Of a DNA stretch of 64,000 nucleotides, positions 7,297 to 16,928 are shown in pieces. The stretch's first letter is position 1. Each line of letters begins with the position of its first letter. The translations under genes were made by a program, and so were the position numbers. The notes under the pieces are model-generated. The model was not told the origin of the DNA. It ran no database searches and saw only the letters and a list, made by a program, of their open reading frames with translations. This DNA comes from Hornefia porci (lineage in GTDB: Bacteria; Bacillota; Clostridia; Peptostreptococcales; Anaerovoracaceae). Location: assembly GCF_001940235.1 (NCBI RefSeq), contig NZ_MJIE01000001.1:1674001-1738000 (forward strand). Direction: 5' to 3'.

Positions 7297-8658
7297 ATGG
7301 AAAAGTTTTTCAAGCTGAAGGAGAATGGCACGGATGTGCGGACTGAGGTTACCGCCGGCGTGACCACCTTCCTGGCGATGGTCTACATTCTCGCCGTCAA
7401 TCCCAACATCCTGGCTGCCTCCGGCATGAACAGCGCCGCGGTATTCACGGCTACCGCTGTCTCCGCCGGATTCGCCACGTTAATCATGGCGTTTTACGCA
7501 AATTATCCGGTCGCTCTGGCCTCCGGCATGGGTCTGAACGCCTATTTCGCGTTCAGCGTCTGCGTCCCGATGGCCAAGGCGGGCGTACAGGATCCCTGGA
7601 AAATCGCTCTGGCGGCGGTACTCTGTGAAGGTATCATTTTCATCCTGCTCTCTCTTACCCAGTTCCGTGAAAAGCTGGTCAACGACATCCCGATGAACCT
7701 GAAATACGGCATCACTTCCGGAATCGGTCTCTTCATCGTCATCGTCGGTCTGAAGGGCGCGGGCATCGTAATCGGCGATCAGTCCACACTGGTCACCATG
7801 GGCAAGGTCGGCTCCCCGGAATTCGTTCTGGCCATGGCAGGTCTGATCATCATCGCGGTTCTTCACCACTATCGAGTGAAGGGAGACATCCTCATCGGCA
7901 TCCTGGCCACCTGGATTCTGGGAATCATCGCGCAGGGCGCAGGCTGGTACAAGGTAGATGTTGACGCAGGCGTCTATTCTCTGATTCCGAGCTTCGCGGG
8001 AGGATTCCTGCCTGCCAAGATGAACATGTTCGCATTCGACTTCGACTGGATCGGAGCACACGTCATGGACTTCGTCGTCATCGTGTTCTCCTTCCTGTTT
8101 GTTGATATTTTCGACACTGCCGGAACCCTCATCGGCGTCGCCTCCAAGGGCAACCTGCTGGATGAGAACGGCAAACTCCCGAGAGCCAAGCAGGCGCTGC
8201 TGTCCGACGCCATCGGAACAGTCGCGGGAGCCTGCATGGGAACCTCCACAGTCACTTCCTATGTCGAGTCCAGCGCGGGCGTCGCGGCCGGCGGAAGAAC
8301 CGGTCTGACCTCACTGACCACAGGCGTACTGTTCTTTGTTTCCCTGCTGCTGTCCCCCATCTTCCTGGCAATCCCCAGCTTCGCCACAACCCCGGCTCTT
8401 CTCTGGGTCGGCCTGCTGATGCTGAGCTCAGTCAAGAACATGGTGTTCGACACAGATACCGACCTGGCGGACGTCGTTTCCGGGTTCATGGCCATCGTCA
8501 TGATGCCCTTCACCTACTCCATCGCCAACGGAATCATGTTCGGTATGCTCTCCTGGGTGCTGCTGAAGCTTCTGACCGGAAAAGCGAAGGAGATCAACGG
8601 AATCATGTGGATCTGCTTCTTCCTGTTCGTGGCCCGCATCATCACTCTGGTTGTATAA
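7297..8658 (+). CDS. NCS2-family purine (guanine/hypoxanthine) permease, PbuG/AzgA type
   Basis: 453 aa, polytopic. The N-terminus MEKFFKLKENGTDVRTEVTAGVTTFLAMVYILAVNP is the hallmark of the AzgA-like branch of the NCS2 permeases, which take up guanine, hypoxanthine or adenine with protons. Further family segments are ASGMGLNAYFAFSV, GITSGIGLFIVIVGLKGAGIV, FVDIFDTAGTLIGVASKGNLLDENG and TSTVTSYVESSAGVAAGGRTGLTS. Length is normal. An AAGGAG site precedes the ATG. The roughly 300-base leader with two structured domains suggests post-transcriptional control. A clear terminator follows at 8674. Confidence 0.93.
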   Translation: MEKFFKLKENGTDVRTEVTAGVTTFLAMVYILAVNPNILAASGMNSAAVFTATAVSAGFATLIMAFYANYPVALASGMGLNAYFAFSVCVPMAKAGVQDPWKIALAAVLCEGIIFILLSLTQFREKLVNDIPMNLKYGITSGIGLFIVIVGLKGAGIVIGDQSTLVTMGKVGSPEFVLAMAGLIIIAVLHHYRVKGDILIGILATWILGIIAQGAGWYKVDVDAGVYSLIPSFAGGFLPAKMNMFAFDFDWIGAHVMDFVVIVFSFLFVDIFDTAGTLIGVASKGNLLDENGKLPRAKQALLSDAIGTVAGACMGTSTVTSYVESSAGVAAGGRTGLTSLTTGVLFFVSLLLSPIFLAIPSFATTPALLWVGLLMLSSVKNMVFDTDTDLADVVSGFMAIVMMPFTYSIANGIMFGMLSWVLLKLLTGKAKEINGIMWICFFLFVARIITLVV

Positions 8659-8673
8659 CAAAGGATAATTCAG

Positions 8674-8708
8674 GGAGTGTGAGGAGTCTTTCTTCACACT
8701 CCTTTTTT
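8674..8708 (+). terminator. Intrinsic terminator of the purine permease
   Basis: GGAGTGTGA (8674-8682) pairs perfectly with TCACACTCC (8694-8702), followed by six T at 8703-8708. Confidence 0.85.
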
Positions 8709-8785
8709 CGTGAAATAATGCGTGCTCAGCCATCGACTATGCTTTGAGACAGCTCATCGCAGAGAGGTATACAGACACAGATAGG

Positions 8786-9960
<1,175 letters not shown>

Positions 9961-9973
9961 CTATGTTTTAAAG

Positions 9974-10006
9974 AGTATTGTTTATTCATACTATCTCCTG
10001 TATACT
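9974..10006 (+). promoter_or_regulatory. Promoter and likely PadR operator
   Basis: TTGTTT (9978-9983) and TATACT (10001-10006) with a 17-base spacer form a plausible promoter for the PadR gene. An inverted repeat, AGTAT (9974-9978) and ATACT (9988-9992), overlaps the -35 element; AT-rich repeats of this type are typical PadR binding sites, so autoregulation is likely (inference). Confidence 0.5.
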
Positions 10007-10036
10007 GAAAATGAAAATCTAACGAAAGGGATTCCT

Positions 10037-10393
10037 ATGGCCAGAGGACGAAGCAGTTTTAAGATGGGAACCGTGGAAATGCTGGTTCTCTATCTGTTAG
10101 AAAAGAAAGATTTATACGGGTATCAGCTGACGAATCTGATCCGGGAGATTTCAGAGGGCGATGTTGATATGCAGGAAAGCACTTTGTACCCCACCGTCTA
10201 CAAGCTTCGGGAGAAGGGCTATCTTTCGGAGCGGGAGGTCATCGTCGGCAAACGCCGTCTCCGGGTGTACTATCACCTGGAAGACTCCGGACGGGAACGG
10301 CTCGCTGACCTTCTGGAGGATTACCGGCAGATTACCCGCGGCATCCGGCGAATTCTGGAATGTGACACGCTGCCGGAGGAGCAGGAGAAATGA
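10037..10393 (+). CDS. PadR-family transcriptional regulator
   Basis: 118 aa winged-helix protein. FKMGTVEMLVLYLLEKKDLYGYQLTNLI is the PadR N-terminal signature and STLYPTVYKLREKGYLSER its recognition helix and start of the wing; YYHLEDSGRERLADLLEDYRQI is the dimerisation end. It likely represses its own operon. The stop overlaps the next start (ATGA at 10390), so the following small membrane protein is co-translated. PadR genes next to small membrane proteins with a helical N-terminal domain are common in Firmicutes. Confidence 0.92.
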   Translation: MARGRSSFKMGTVEMLVLYLLEKKDLYGYQLTNLIREISEGDVDMQESTLYPTVYKLREKGYLSEREVIVGKRRLRVYYHLEDSGRERLADLLEDYRQITRGIRRILECDTLPEEQEK

Positions 10394-10779
10394 ACGGGAA
10401 ACTGTCACGGGAGCTCAGCAGCTATTTCCGCCAGATCCGGCTTCTGATGCCCGTCTTCACCCGACGGGAGAAGCAGTTTCTGCGCATGTTCCGGGAACGG
10501 GTGCTCGCCTTTGCGGAGGAGAATGAATCCTGCGATCTGCCGGCGGTCATCCGGCGATTCGGAACGCCCCGGGACGTGGTCTCCGACTATCTGGACGCCA
10601 TGGACACGTCGGACCTTTTTCATCATCTTTCTGCGTGGAGGATGATCCGGCGCGTCATTATCATCATCATGCTGCTGGTCATTCTCACCGTAGAGATTCA
10701 ATGGGGAATGGTCGAGGTTTCCCGATACATCTGTAACCATCATCCCCGTATCGTTACAACTCTGACCGGGGGCAGATAA
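10390..10779 (+). CDS. Small single-pass membrane protein with HAAS/DUF1700-like N-terminus
   Basis: 129 aa. Residues 1-85 are helical and charged (LSSYFRQIRLLMPVFTRREKQFLRMFRERV, then AVIRRFGTPRDVVSDYLDAMD), a pattern seen in DUF1700/HAAS-type domains that accompany PadR regulators. A hydrophobic segment VIIIIMLLVILTVEI lies at about 89-103, with a short outer tail. The related gene at 10879 has the same layout and the segments RRFGTPRDVVSDYLDAMD and GKFGSAKDVVKSYLNAME correspond. The likely role is a membrane partner in PadR-linked envelope sensing; this is inferred from context only. Confidence 0.75.
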   Translation: MNGKLSRELSSYFRQIRLLMPVFTRREKQFLRMFRERVLAFAEENESCDLPAVIRRFGTPRDVVSDYLDAMDTSDLFHHLSAWRMIRRVIIIIMLLVILTVEIQWGMVEVSRYICNHHPRIVTTLTGGR

Positions 10780-10878
10780 AGCGCCGGGGAACGCTGCGGA
10801 ATGTTGCAGGCACCGCGCCGCGGGCTGCCGGAGAACGCCGCGGAACGTCGCAGGCAGGTTGAGGAAGGTTGAAGTAGT

Positions 10879-11268
10879 TTGAAGAAAAGCACCCTTGACA
10901 CGGAACTGAACACCTATTTTCGCAATATACGGCTGCTGTTTCCGGTCTATGCCGGGGCGGAGCGCCGCTATGTAAAGGCGCTGCGGCGAGAGATCCGAAT
11001 ATACGCCGAGGAGCACGAAGGCGCTTCAATCTCCGAGATTATCGGCAAATTCGGCTCGGCGAAGGACGTCGTGAAATCGTATCTGAACGCGATGGAAAAC
11101 GAGGAGCTTTACCGCTATCTCAGACGCTGGAATCGTATCCGCCGCTTTCTGGCGGTGATTCTTCTGGCCGCCTTCATCCTGTCGGCCGCGAAAATCGGTT
11201 TTGTTTTCTACAATTTCTACACCGGTCTCGACTCTATCGCGGTGACAGAGGAGACGGTAATCGAATAG
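10879..11268 (+). CDS. Paralogue of the preceding small membrane protein (TTG start)
   Basis: 129 aa, same length and layout as the protein at 10390: helical N-terminus (LNTYFRNIRLLFPVYAGAERRYVKALRREI), FGSAKDVVKSYLNAM motif, and a membrane segment near residues 88-108 (FLAVILLAAFILSAAKIGFVF). The start is a TTG at 10879 with GAGGAAGG about 10 bases upstream; no ATG fits. A 99-base GC-rich spacer with repeated GCCGCGG/GGAACG words separates it from its paralogue. It probably arose by tandem duplication and belongs to the PadR operon. Confidence 0.72.
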   Translation: MKKSTLDTELNTYFRNIRLLFPVYAGAERRYVKALRREIRIYAEEHEGASISEIIGKFGSAKDVVKSYLNAMENEELYRYLRRWNRIRRFLAVILLAAFILSAAKIGFVFYNFYTGLDSIAVTEETVIE

Positions 11269-11332
11269 CGCCCGCCGCACGTGCGGGTCAGAACCGGAAA
11301 AAGCATCCACATCCAATCACGGGAGAAGAAAC

Positions 11333-11950
11333 ATGTGCAGAAAAGGAAGAACAATCAAAATAACGGGGCTGCTGACCGCTGTTTTCCTGCTGTTCCTCAC
11401 GGTCCAGCCGGTCCTCGCGGCAGACGGTGAACAGAGTACCAGCATCCGGCGGCTTCCTGACGGAAGTTACTATGAAACTATTGTCGAGACCGTCCCTGGG
11501 CAGCCGGGGGCACTTGCTTCGTCGAGGATTTTCGCTCCGTCAGGAGTTTATACCGTGACAAAATCCAAGACTACCCGCTACCGCAGCGCATCCGGGTCTG
11601 TTTTGTGGTTCGTGAAGGTCACCGGCACCTTCCGGTACGGCAGAGGCTCCTCAACCTGCCTTTCCTCCCGGGTCACAGCTAAATCCAGAAACAAAAGATG
11701 GAAGGTGACCAACCGCCGCGCCGGGAAAATCAAAAACAAGGCTATCGCGTCCGCAACCGCCAAACGATACGAAAACGGAGAGGTGGTACAGAAGATCCAC
11801 AAAACCGTCACGCTGACCTGCACTGCCTCGGGACATTTCTATAAACGGGCGCACCGCACCGGAGCCGAAGGGCGCCGCCATTCCTCTGAAAAAAGGCAGC
11901 GCCGCGGCGCACAGTCCGGCGGCGAAGTGCGCCGGCAGAGCATGTATTAA
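11333..11950 (+). CDS. Secreted protein of unknown function with extended basic C-terminus
   Basis: 205 aa with a signal peptide (GLLTAVFLLFLTVQPVLAADG, cleavage after about residue 29). The mature part contains YTVTKSKTTRYRSASGSVLWFVKVTGTFRYG, then Ser/Thr- and Lys-rich strands and ends its ordered part with KTVTLTCTASGHFYK near residue 172. This resembles a group of secreted beta proteins common in Clostridia (DUF5626-like, not certain). The last 33 residues are very basic and Arg/Ser/Gly-rich, out of character with the rest; they run into the neighbouring gene, and the stop codon overlaps that of the convergent gene by two bases (TTAA at 11947-11950). The original stop was probably lost. 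Confidence 0.7.
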   Translation: MCRKGRTIKITGLLTAVFLLFLTVQPVLAADGEQSTSIRRLPDGSYYETIVETVPGQPGALASSRIFAPSGVYTVTKSKTTRYRSASGSVLWFVKVTGTFRYGRGSSTCLSSRVTAKSRNKRWKVTNRRAGKIKNKAIASATAKRYENGEVVQKIHKTVTLTCTASGHFYKRAHRTGAEGRRHSSEKRQRRGAQSGGEVRRQSMY

Positions 11951-12678
11951 ATGAGCTCCAGCATCTCCTCCAGGATCATTTCCTTCTCCTCCGGAGAATC
12001 CACCCTGGCCGCTTCCTTCCGGTATTCCGCCATCATAGCGCTGAAGATGTCATCCAGCCCCGGCGGAGTATAGCTGATCGTGTTTGCACCCGCGGCGATG
12101 GTCTCCCGGATGGTGTCGTCCGTGGGTCCACCCGTAGCAATGATGGGCACTCCCGGAAACTCCGCCCGGATATGCCGGACCAGCTCCGGCGTTTTGGCCG
12201 CGGCGGATACGTTCAGAATCGACGCTCCCGCGTCCAGACGTGCTTCAATATCTGTATTTTCATTAACCACTGTGGCGATGACCGGGATATCGATTACCCT
12301 CTTGATCATCTCGATATTTCCGTTCTGCATCGGCGAATTGACGACGACCCCGTACGCGCCGTCCGCTTCCGCATCCTTGGCGATCAGCGCGGTCCGCACG
12401 CCCTGTGTCGTTCCGCCTCCCACGCCGCAGAACACAGGAATCGACGCGGTATTGATAATCGTCGTATTGATGATCTGCTGCGGCGTAAACGGATATACGG
12501 CAAGCACCGCATCCGCGTTGCAGTTACGTATGATAGCGATATCCGTGGTGAAAATGCAGGATTTAATCCTGCGGCCCAGCACCACCATTCCCTTGGCGCT
12601 CCAGATCACCTCAGGCATCTGAATTGACTTGGCTCTCAATGTTCCGTTAATTCTCGGTATGTCCTTGTAAGTCATCAT
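11947..12678 (-). CDS. TIM-barrel protein (HisA/ThiE-like fold), function unknown
   Basis: 243 aa from ATG 12678 (an adjacent ATG at 12675 is equally possible); a GGGGG site lies 5-8 bases upstream. The sequence shows alternating strands and helices: MVVLGRRIKSCIFTTDIAIIRNC, ADAVLAVYPF, IPVFCGVGGGTTQGVR, GAYGVVVNSPMQNGNIEMI, IPVIATVVNE, GASILNVSAAAKTPELV, VPIIATGGPTDDTIRETIAAGANTISYTPP. The last segments resemble the phosphate-binding end of HisA/ThiE-type barrels. Such proteins are often annotated only as hydrolase. The start lies inside the 3' end of the kinase gene (32-base overlap), so it is translated as the last gene of the six-gene operon. Confidence 0.7.
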   Translation of the reverse strand: MMTYKDIPRINGTLRAKSIQMPEVIWSAKGMVVLGRRIKSCIFTTDIAIIRNCNADAVLAVYPFTPQQIINTTIINTASIPVFCGVGGGTTQGVRTALIAKDAEADGAYGVVVNSPMQNGNIEMIKRVIDIPVIATVVNENTDIEARLDAGASILNVSAAAKTPELVRHIRAEFPGVPIIATGGPTDDTIRETIAAGANTISYTPPGLDDIFSAMMAEYRKEAARVDSPEEKEMILEEMLELI

Positions 12679-14323
12679 TGCATCCCCCTTCATTACTTGT
12701 ATCATCTGTGCGGCCTGCGCGGCCGCCGTCTGTATCGACCGCATGACCTGTCCGGCCGCATGTTCCGTCTGCATCATCCGTCTCCGGAGGAGTCTTCTCC
12801 GGATCTGACGCCGGCCCATCCGGTTCTGACACCGCCGGCCCATCCGGTTTCGGAGGCGCCTCCGCCGTTCCGAAAAGCTGCCGGTCCAGCGCGTCCTCTG
12901 TGACATTCATCTCCACCACCGGAAACAGGATTTCTGTCGTATAAATCTTCTCCTCCTCCATGGCGTGAAAGGCGCCGTTCATATCCTCACAGAGCCGCTT
13001 GCAGGTCCGGACGCCGATTTTGGTGCTCTCCACCTTCTTCGCCTCTTCATGGATATGATTCTGCAGCACCAGCTTGATTCTGTCCAGAATCAGATCTGCC
13101 TTTATTTCCACGGAGAAAGAGTGATCCGCATACTTCATGATATTTGAAAACAGATTGTCGAAGAGCCGCCGCATGGAAGAGATGTCCACATCCACCAGAA
13201 ATCCCTCCGGCACATTGTACTGCAGATTCACATTGAACCCGCAGCCGATGGTCTCCGCCACGTGCTCCACCAGAAGCTGCTGAAACAGAATCCCTGCATC
13301 CATCCGCTCCAGCCTGATCTCCTGTTCCTGATTGCCGAAAACGAGGAAATACCGGAACAGCCTGTCGGAAAGATCCTTCAGCTGAAACGCCTTTTCCCTG
13401 CAGGATCCGATGTACCGGTCCAGCTCCTCGCGAGACTCAAACTTGCCACTCTCAATAATGTCCAGGTATCCGATCAGGGAGGTCAGCGGCGTCCGGATAT
13501 CATGAGACATAGACGTGATCAGTTGCGTATTGGCGTCCCAGGCGGCCTTCTCGTTCCCCATCTTTTCAAGAATCGCGGTCCGCATCACATCCACGCTCGC
13601 CGCCAGCTCTCCGATCTCATCCCGATGTCCCGGAACGATGCGCCGGTTCAGATCCCCTTCGCTGATTTTCCGGACATCGTCAGAAAGGTCGCTGACCCGC
13701 TCCAGCACCGTACTGTTGTAGATGAGAATAGTCATCAGGAACAGCACCGCCGCGATTAAGACCGCAACGATATCCATGATATAGTACCAGCGCTTCTCTC
13801 CGTTGACGTTGATATATGTATAGTACGTCCCGTCCGCAAACGTCACGTACCGGTTATAGACATCCTCCTTGAAATCCTCAGGGCTCAGATGCTTCACCGT
13901 GTCTGATTCCGTCGTCCTCGCTCTGTTCTTCTGCACCGTCAGGCTTCCGTCCTGCGCGCCGCGCGTATCGCTGGAATCCACAATCCAGCCGCCGCTGAAC
14001 ACATCCTTGTTGTTATCCCAGACAAGCAACTGCGTGTAGCTTTTTCCGGCGAGCCAGTTCTGCAGCGCCCGGCTGTCCGTCGCCTTTACGTGATTTTCTC
14101 CGACAAAGGCTTTCAGCTCGCGGTAGCGGTCCCCGACCGCCGCGGCCTTGGCTTTGTCCGAGAGATAATATCTCTGCGCAACATAGTCTTCAAGCACAGA
14201 GCACGCCAGAAACCCGCCGACCGCGAATACCGCCGCGACAAGCACGGCCACGATCAGCTTGAAATTCAGCGACAGATAATGCACGCTCCACCAGTTCCTG
14301 ATTTTCACCCTGCATTTATTCAA
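12647..14323 (-). CDS. Sensor histidine kinase
   Basis: 558 aa. An N-terminal membrane helix (about 23-44), an extracytoplasmic domain of about 140 residues, a second helix (about 183-203), a HAMP linker, then the dimerisation box TSMSHDIRTPLTSLIGYL with the phospho-His near residue 275. The ATP domain has an N-box (LFDNLFSNIMKYA) but its G boxes are degenerate (VESTKIGVRTCKRLCEDMNG in place of GxGxGL), so kinase activity may be reduced. After about residue 465 comes a Pro/Asp/Gly/Thr-rich low-complexity tail that overlaps the next gene. The start overlaps the response regulator's end by 8 bases; the two form a two-component pair. Confidence 0.9.
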   Translation of the reverse strand: MNKCRVKIRNWWSVHYLSLNFKLIVAVLVAAVFAVGGFLACSVLEDYVAQRYYLSDKAKAAAVGDRYRELKAFVGENHVKATDSRALQNWLAGKSYTQLLVWDNNKDVFSGGWIVDSSDTRGAQDGSLTVQKNRARTTESDTVKHLSPEDFKEDVYNRYVTFADGTYYTYINVNGEKRWYYIMDIVAVLIAAVLFLMTILIYNSTVLERVSDLSDDVRKISEGDLNRRIVPGHRDEIGELAASVDVMRTAILEKMGNEKAAWDANTQLITSMSHDIRTPLTSLIGYLDIIESGKFESREELDRYIGSCREKAFQLKDLSDRLFRYFLVFGNQEQEIRLERMDAGILFQQLLVEHVAETIGCGFNVNLQYNVPEGFLVDVDISSMRRLFDNLFSNIMKYADHSFSVEIKADLILDRIKLVLQNHIHEEAKKVESTKIGVRTCKRLCEDMNGAFHAMEEEKIYTTEILFPVVEMNVTEDALDRQLFGTAEAPPKPDGPAVSEPDGPASDPEKTPPETDDADGTCGRTGHAVDTDGGRAGRTDDTSNEGGCNDDLQGHTEN

Positions 14324-15023
14324 TCCGGTAACCCTTTCCCCAGACAGTCTTGATAATTTTCGATTTGCTCACGTTGTCCTCCAGCTTTTTCCGAAGGTTC
14401 AGCACGTGCACCATAATCGTGTTCCCGGCGGACGGAAGGTACTTCTCACCCCAGACGCTCTCATAGAGGTCTTTGTTCTGCACCACCTCTCCCCGGTGCT
14501 CCATGAAATACCGGAGAATGTCGAACTCCTTGTCGGTCAGGTTGATCCGGGTGCCGTTCCTGCGCACAGAACGGGTCCGGATATCCACCACCACGTTCTC
14601 CGCCAGCACCTGTGTATTCTCGTCCGCGGTACGGACGGGATACGTGTTATATTCCGTATGGCGCCGGATGAGGGATTTCACCTTCATCAGCAGCTCCGTC
14701 TGGGAGAACGGTTTCACCAGAAAATCGTCGCCGCCGCTGGTATACGCCGCCACCTTATCCTGATCCTGCGATTTCGCGGTGAGGAACAAAATAGGAACCG
14801 ACGAGGTCTCCCGCACTCTGGCGCAGACCTCCAGCCCGTCCATCCCGGGCATCATGATGTCCAGAATCATCAGATCCGGCGACGGTCCGGCAAGCACGCG
14901 CTCCACCGCCTTCCGGCCGTTCTCCGCTTCCTCCACGGCAAATCCCTCGCTGCCGAGAAGCACCGACAGCACCTTCCGGATATCGGGATCGTCGTCCACA
15001 ACCAGAATTCTGTTATGACTCAT
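14316..15023 (-). CDS. OmpR/PhoB-family response regulator
   Basis: 235 aa. The receiver domain has the acidic pair (VVDDDPD), phospho-Asp in LMILDIMMPGMDG, Thr in FLTAKS and Lys in LVKPFS. The C-terminal winged helix (residues 130-235) has NLTDKEFDILRYFMEHRGEVVQNKDLYESVWG and the typical end NTIMVHVLNLRKKLE...VWGKGYRIE. It works with the kinase encoded immediately downstream. It overlaps the upstream HAD gene by 11 bases, so regulator, phosphatase and kinase are expressed together. Confidence 0.95.
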   Translation of the reverse strand: MSHNRILVVDDDPDIRKVLSVLLGSEGFAVEEAENGRKAVERVLAGPSPDLMILDIMMPGMDGLEVCARVRETSSVPILFLTAKSQDQDKVAAYTSGGDDFLVKPFSQTELLMKVKSLIRRHTEYNTYPVRTADENTQVLAENVVVDIRTRSVRRNGTRINLTDKEFDILRYFMEHRGEVVQNKDLYESVWGEKYLPSAGNTIMVHVLNLRKKLEDNVSKSKIIKTVWGKGYRIE

Positions 15024-15804
15024 TTTCCCTCCTTCCTCCGCCTTCGCCGCACACGCTGACGCCCGCCGCAGCCTCCGTGCCGACGCCCGGCGCGCCGCTC
15101 ATGCTTATAACAGCCGCCTCGCTCGCGCCGTCTTCGCCGCACAGCAGGTCGAAATCCTCCAGGCTCTCGTAATAGAAATCCGCCGTCCGTATGATTTCCT
15201 CCCGGTCCTTTTCGCTGACCGGATCATAAACCCCGACCGTCCGGAAGCCCGCCGCCTCAGCGGTCCGGATCGCATAAAGCCCGTCCTCGAACACCCATGT
15301 GTACTCCGGCTGCGTCTGCATGCAGTCCTCCGCCGCATAGAAAATCGCCGGACTGTTCTTTGTCGCCCCCACCTCGCTGCAGGTGAAGATTCCCTCAAAG
15401 AGCTCCCGGATTCCCAGCCGGTCAAACGCCGCCTCAATGCATTTCCGATGCGTGGAGGTCGCCACAGTCAGATGGATCTCCGCGTCGTACATCTGCTGAA
15501 GAAGCTTCCGGGCGCCGGGCTTGAAGTCCGCCTCGCGAAAGTAGAACTGCTCCACCTGCTCATCGATTCCCCGGGCAATCTCCGGAATCGACATGGTCAG
15601 TCCGTAATGATCGATCAGATACTGCGCGCCGGTTTCCACCGTTTCCTCGAACAGCAGATCCCCCAGTCCGGGCTCCGCCTGAATTCCCAGCGTGGCCAGA
15701 AAACGCGCCCCCGCGTCGTGCCACACCGGCATCGTGTCCAGCAGCGTGCCGTCCACGTCGAAGATAACGCCGTCAATCATTCTGTTGCAGTTCTTCTGAT
15801 TCAT
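15013..15804 (-). CDS. HAD-superfamily hydrolase, beta-phosphoglucomutase-like
   Basis: 263 aa. Motif I is DVDGTLLDTMPVWHDAG (nucleophile and acid Asp), motif II is VATSTHRKCIEAAF, motif III the Lys in VGATKNSP and motif IV FEDGLYAIRTAEAAG; a helical cap lies between motifs I and II. This is the phosphatase/phosphoglucomutase subgroup acting on small phosphorylated metabolites; substrate unknown. The ATG at 15804 overlaps the preceding stop (ATGA). The last 40 residues (from about 225) are Ala/Gly/Ser/Glu-rich, unlike the family, and end inside the response regulator gene. Confidence 0.85.
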   Translation of the reverse strand: MNQKNCNRMIDGVIFDVDGTLLDTMPVWHDAGARFLATLGIQAEPGLGDLLFEETVETGAQYLIDHYGLTMSIPEIARGIDEQVEQFYFREADFKPGARKLLQQMYDAEIHLTVATSTHRKCIEAAFDRLGIRELFEGIFTCSEVGATKNSPAIFYAAEDCMQTQPEYTWVFEDGLYAIRTAEAAGFRTVGVYDPVSEKDREEIIRTADFYYESLEDFDLLCGEDGASEAAVISMSGAPGVGTEAAAGVSVCGEGGGRRENES

Positions 15805-16418
15805 ATCTGATATTTCCTGTATTCCTTTCCTGTTTCAAGATCAACCCACGTAAACGTCTCCTCCTCCAGCAGCATATAGCTGTGGGGGCTGTCCTCCTTC
15901 GGTATGGACACCGACCCCGGATTCATGTACAGAAAATCCGGAAAGCCCTCGCACCGGGGCACGTGGGTATGCCCGTTCAGCAGAATCGTTCCCGGCGTCA
16001 TCGGCGGTCTGTGCTCCGGATTCCAGATGTGTCCGTGGGTGGCGTAGATCGTAAGACGCTCTGTCATGAACAAAGCATAATCCGCCAGAACCGGGAAGTC
16101 CAGCACCATCTGGTCCACCTCTGCCTCGCAGTTGCCTCTCACGCAGAGGATCCGGTCCGCATACGGGTTCAGCATCCGGATAACCTCCTTCGGTGCATAG
16201 TCCCGCGGCAGATCATTCCGCGGTCCGTGATACAGAATGTCGCCCAGCAGCAGAAGCCGCTCCGCGCCGGATGTCCGGAAAGCCTCAAGCATACGCCGGC
16301 AGTAATACGCCGACCCGTGAATGTCAGACGCAATCATGAGCTTCGTCCGCCCCTCCGCTCCCGGCGACTTCTTCGCTTCCGCTGTTCCTGCCGTTTCCTT
16401 TCCTTTATTTGCAGGCAT
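15801..16418 (-). CDS. yfcE: YfcE/MJ0936-type metallophosphoesterase
   Basis: 205 aa. All metal-binding motifs are present: SDIHGS, LLLGDILYHGP, VRGNCEAEVD, THGH and NGHTHVP. Length is near the usual 180 plus a 26-residue charged N-terminal extension (Lys/Glu/Ala-rich) before the first strand. The family hydrolyses phosphodiesters in vitro and its physiological role is uncertain. Second gene of the six-gene operon, 9 bases after the 65-aa protein and overlapping the HAD gene by 4 bases. Confidence 0.88.
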   Translation of the reverse strand: MPANKGKETAGTAEAKKSPGAEGRTKLMIASDIHGSAYYCRRMLEAFRTSGAERLLLLGDILYHGPRNDLPRDYAPKEVIRMLNPYADRILCVRGNCEAEVDQMVLDFPVLADYALFMTERLTIYATHGHIWNPEHRPPMTPGTILLNGHTHVPRCEGFPDFLYMNPGSVSIPKEDSPHSYMLLEEETFTWVDLETGKEYRKYQI

Positions 16419-16427
16419 CCGCCCCTC

Positions 16428-16625
16428 CTATCTCGCGAAGGTACTGACGTAAACGCTGACGCCGTACCCGTCGTTAAAGACTACAACATACCAGCGCTTT
16501 CCGATCCGCCGGCCGTCCATACCGTTGTCCCGGATGGCCTTGACCTCCTCCGATTGCCGGATTTCCTCCAGCATTTTGCGGTCTATGATCTTGCCGTCCA
16601 GGTTCGTGATTTCTTCTCTCGTCAT
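16428..16625 (-). CDS. Small hypothetical protein (65 aa)
   Basis: Begins MTREEITNLDGKIIDRKMLEEIRQSEEVKAIRD and ends with a likely beta hairpin, RRIGKRWYVVVFNDGYGVSVYVSTFAR. An AGAGGTGA site lies 7 bases before the ATG. No cysteine, signal peptide or membrane segment. It is the first gene of the six-gene minus-strand operon, 9 bases before yfcE. I do not recognise the family; the good ribosome-binding site and tight spacing support a real gene. Confidence 0.7.
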   Translation of the reverse strand: MTREEITNLDGKIIDRKMLEEIRQSEEVKAIRDNGMDGRRIGKRWYVVVFNDGYGVSVYVSTFAR

Positions 16626-16820
16626 AATTCGTCACCTCTGATTTTATAGAAAAAATTATACCATATTATGCGGTTCCCTTCAATTCATGATATTCGGTTC
16701 GGCCCCGCCTGCGATATTCGGTTTCGCCCCCCGCGAAGGGATGCGCGCCCCGGGGAAAGCACAAAAAACGCGGAAAAGCTGCAAAAAACCGCGAATATCC
16801 GACCGTTGGGCACGAAACAC

Positions 16821-16849
16821 TTGTAATTTTTATTGTTAACCATTATAAT
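16821..16849 (+). promoter_or_regulatory. Promoter of the secreted C39-like protease
   Basis: TTGTAA (16821-16826) and TATAAT (16844-16849) with a 17-base spacer, 80 bases before the start at 16929. The rest of the 303-base divergent gap (16626-16928) contains only GC-rich, weakly repetitive sequence with no other recognisable feature. Confidence 0.6.
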
Positions 16850-16928
16850 AAGGAGACAGGACGCCGCGCGGGTTTCTCCGCGCGCTGTTTCAGAGTATTC
16901 ATCCGGAATCGAAAGAAACGAGGTTGAC

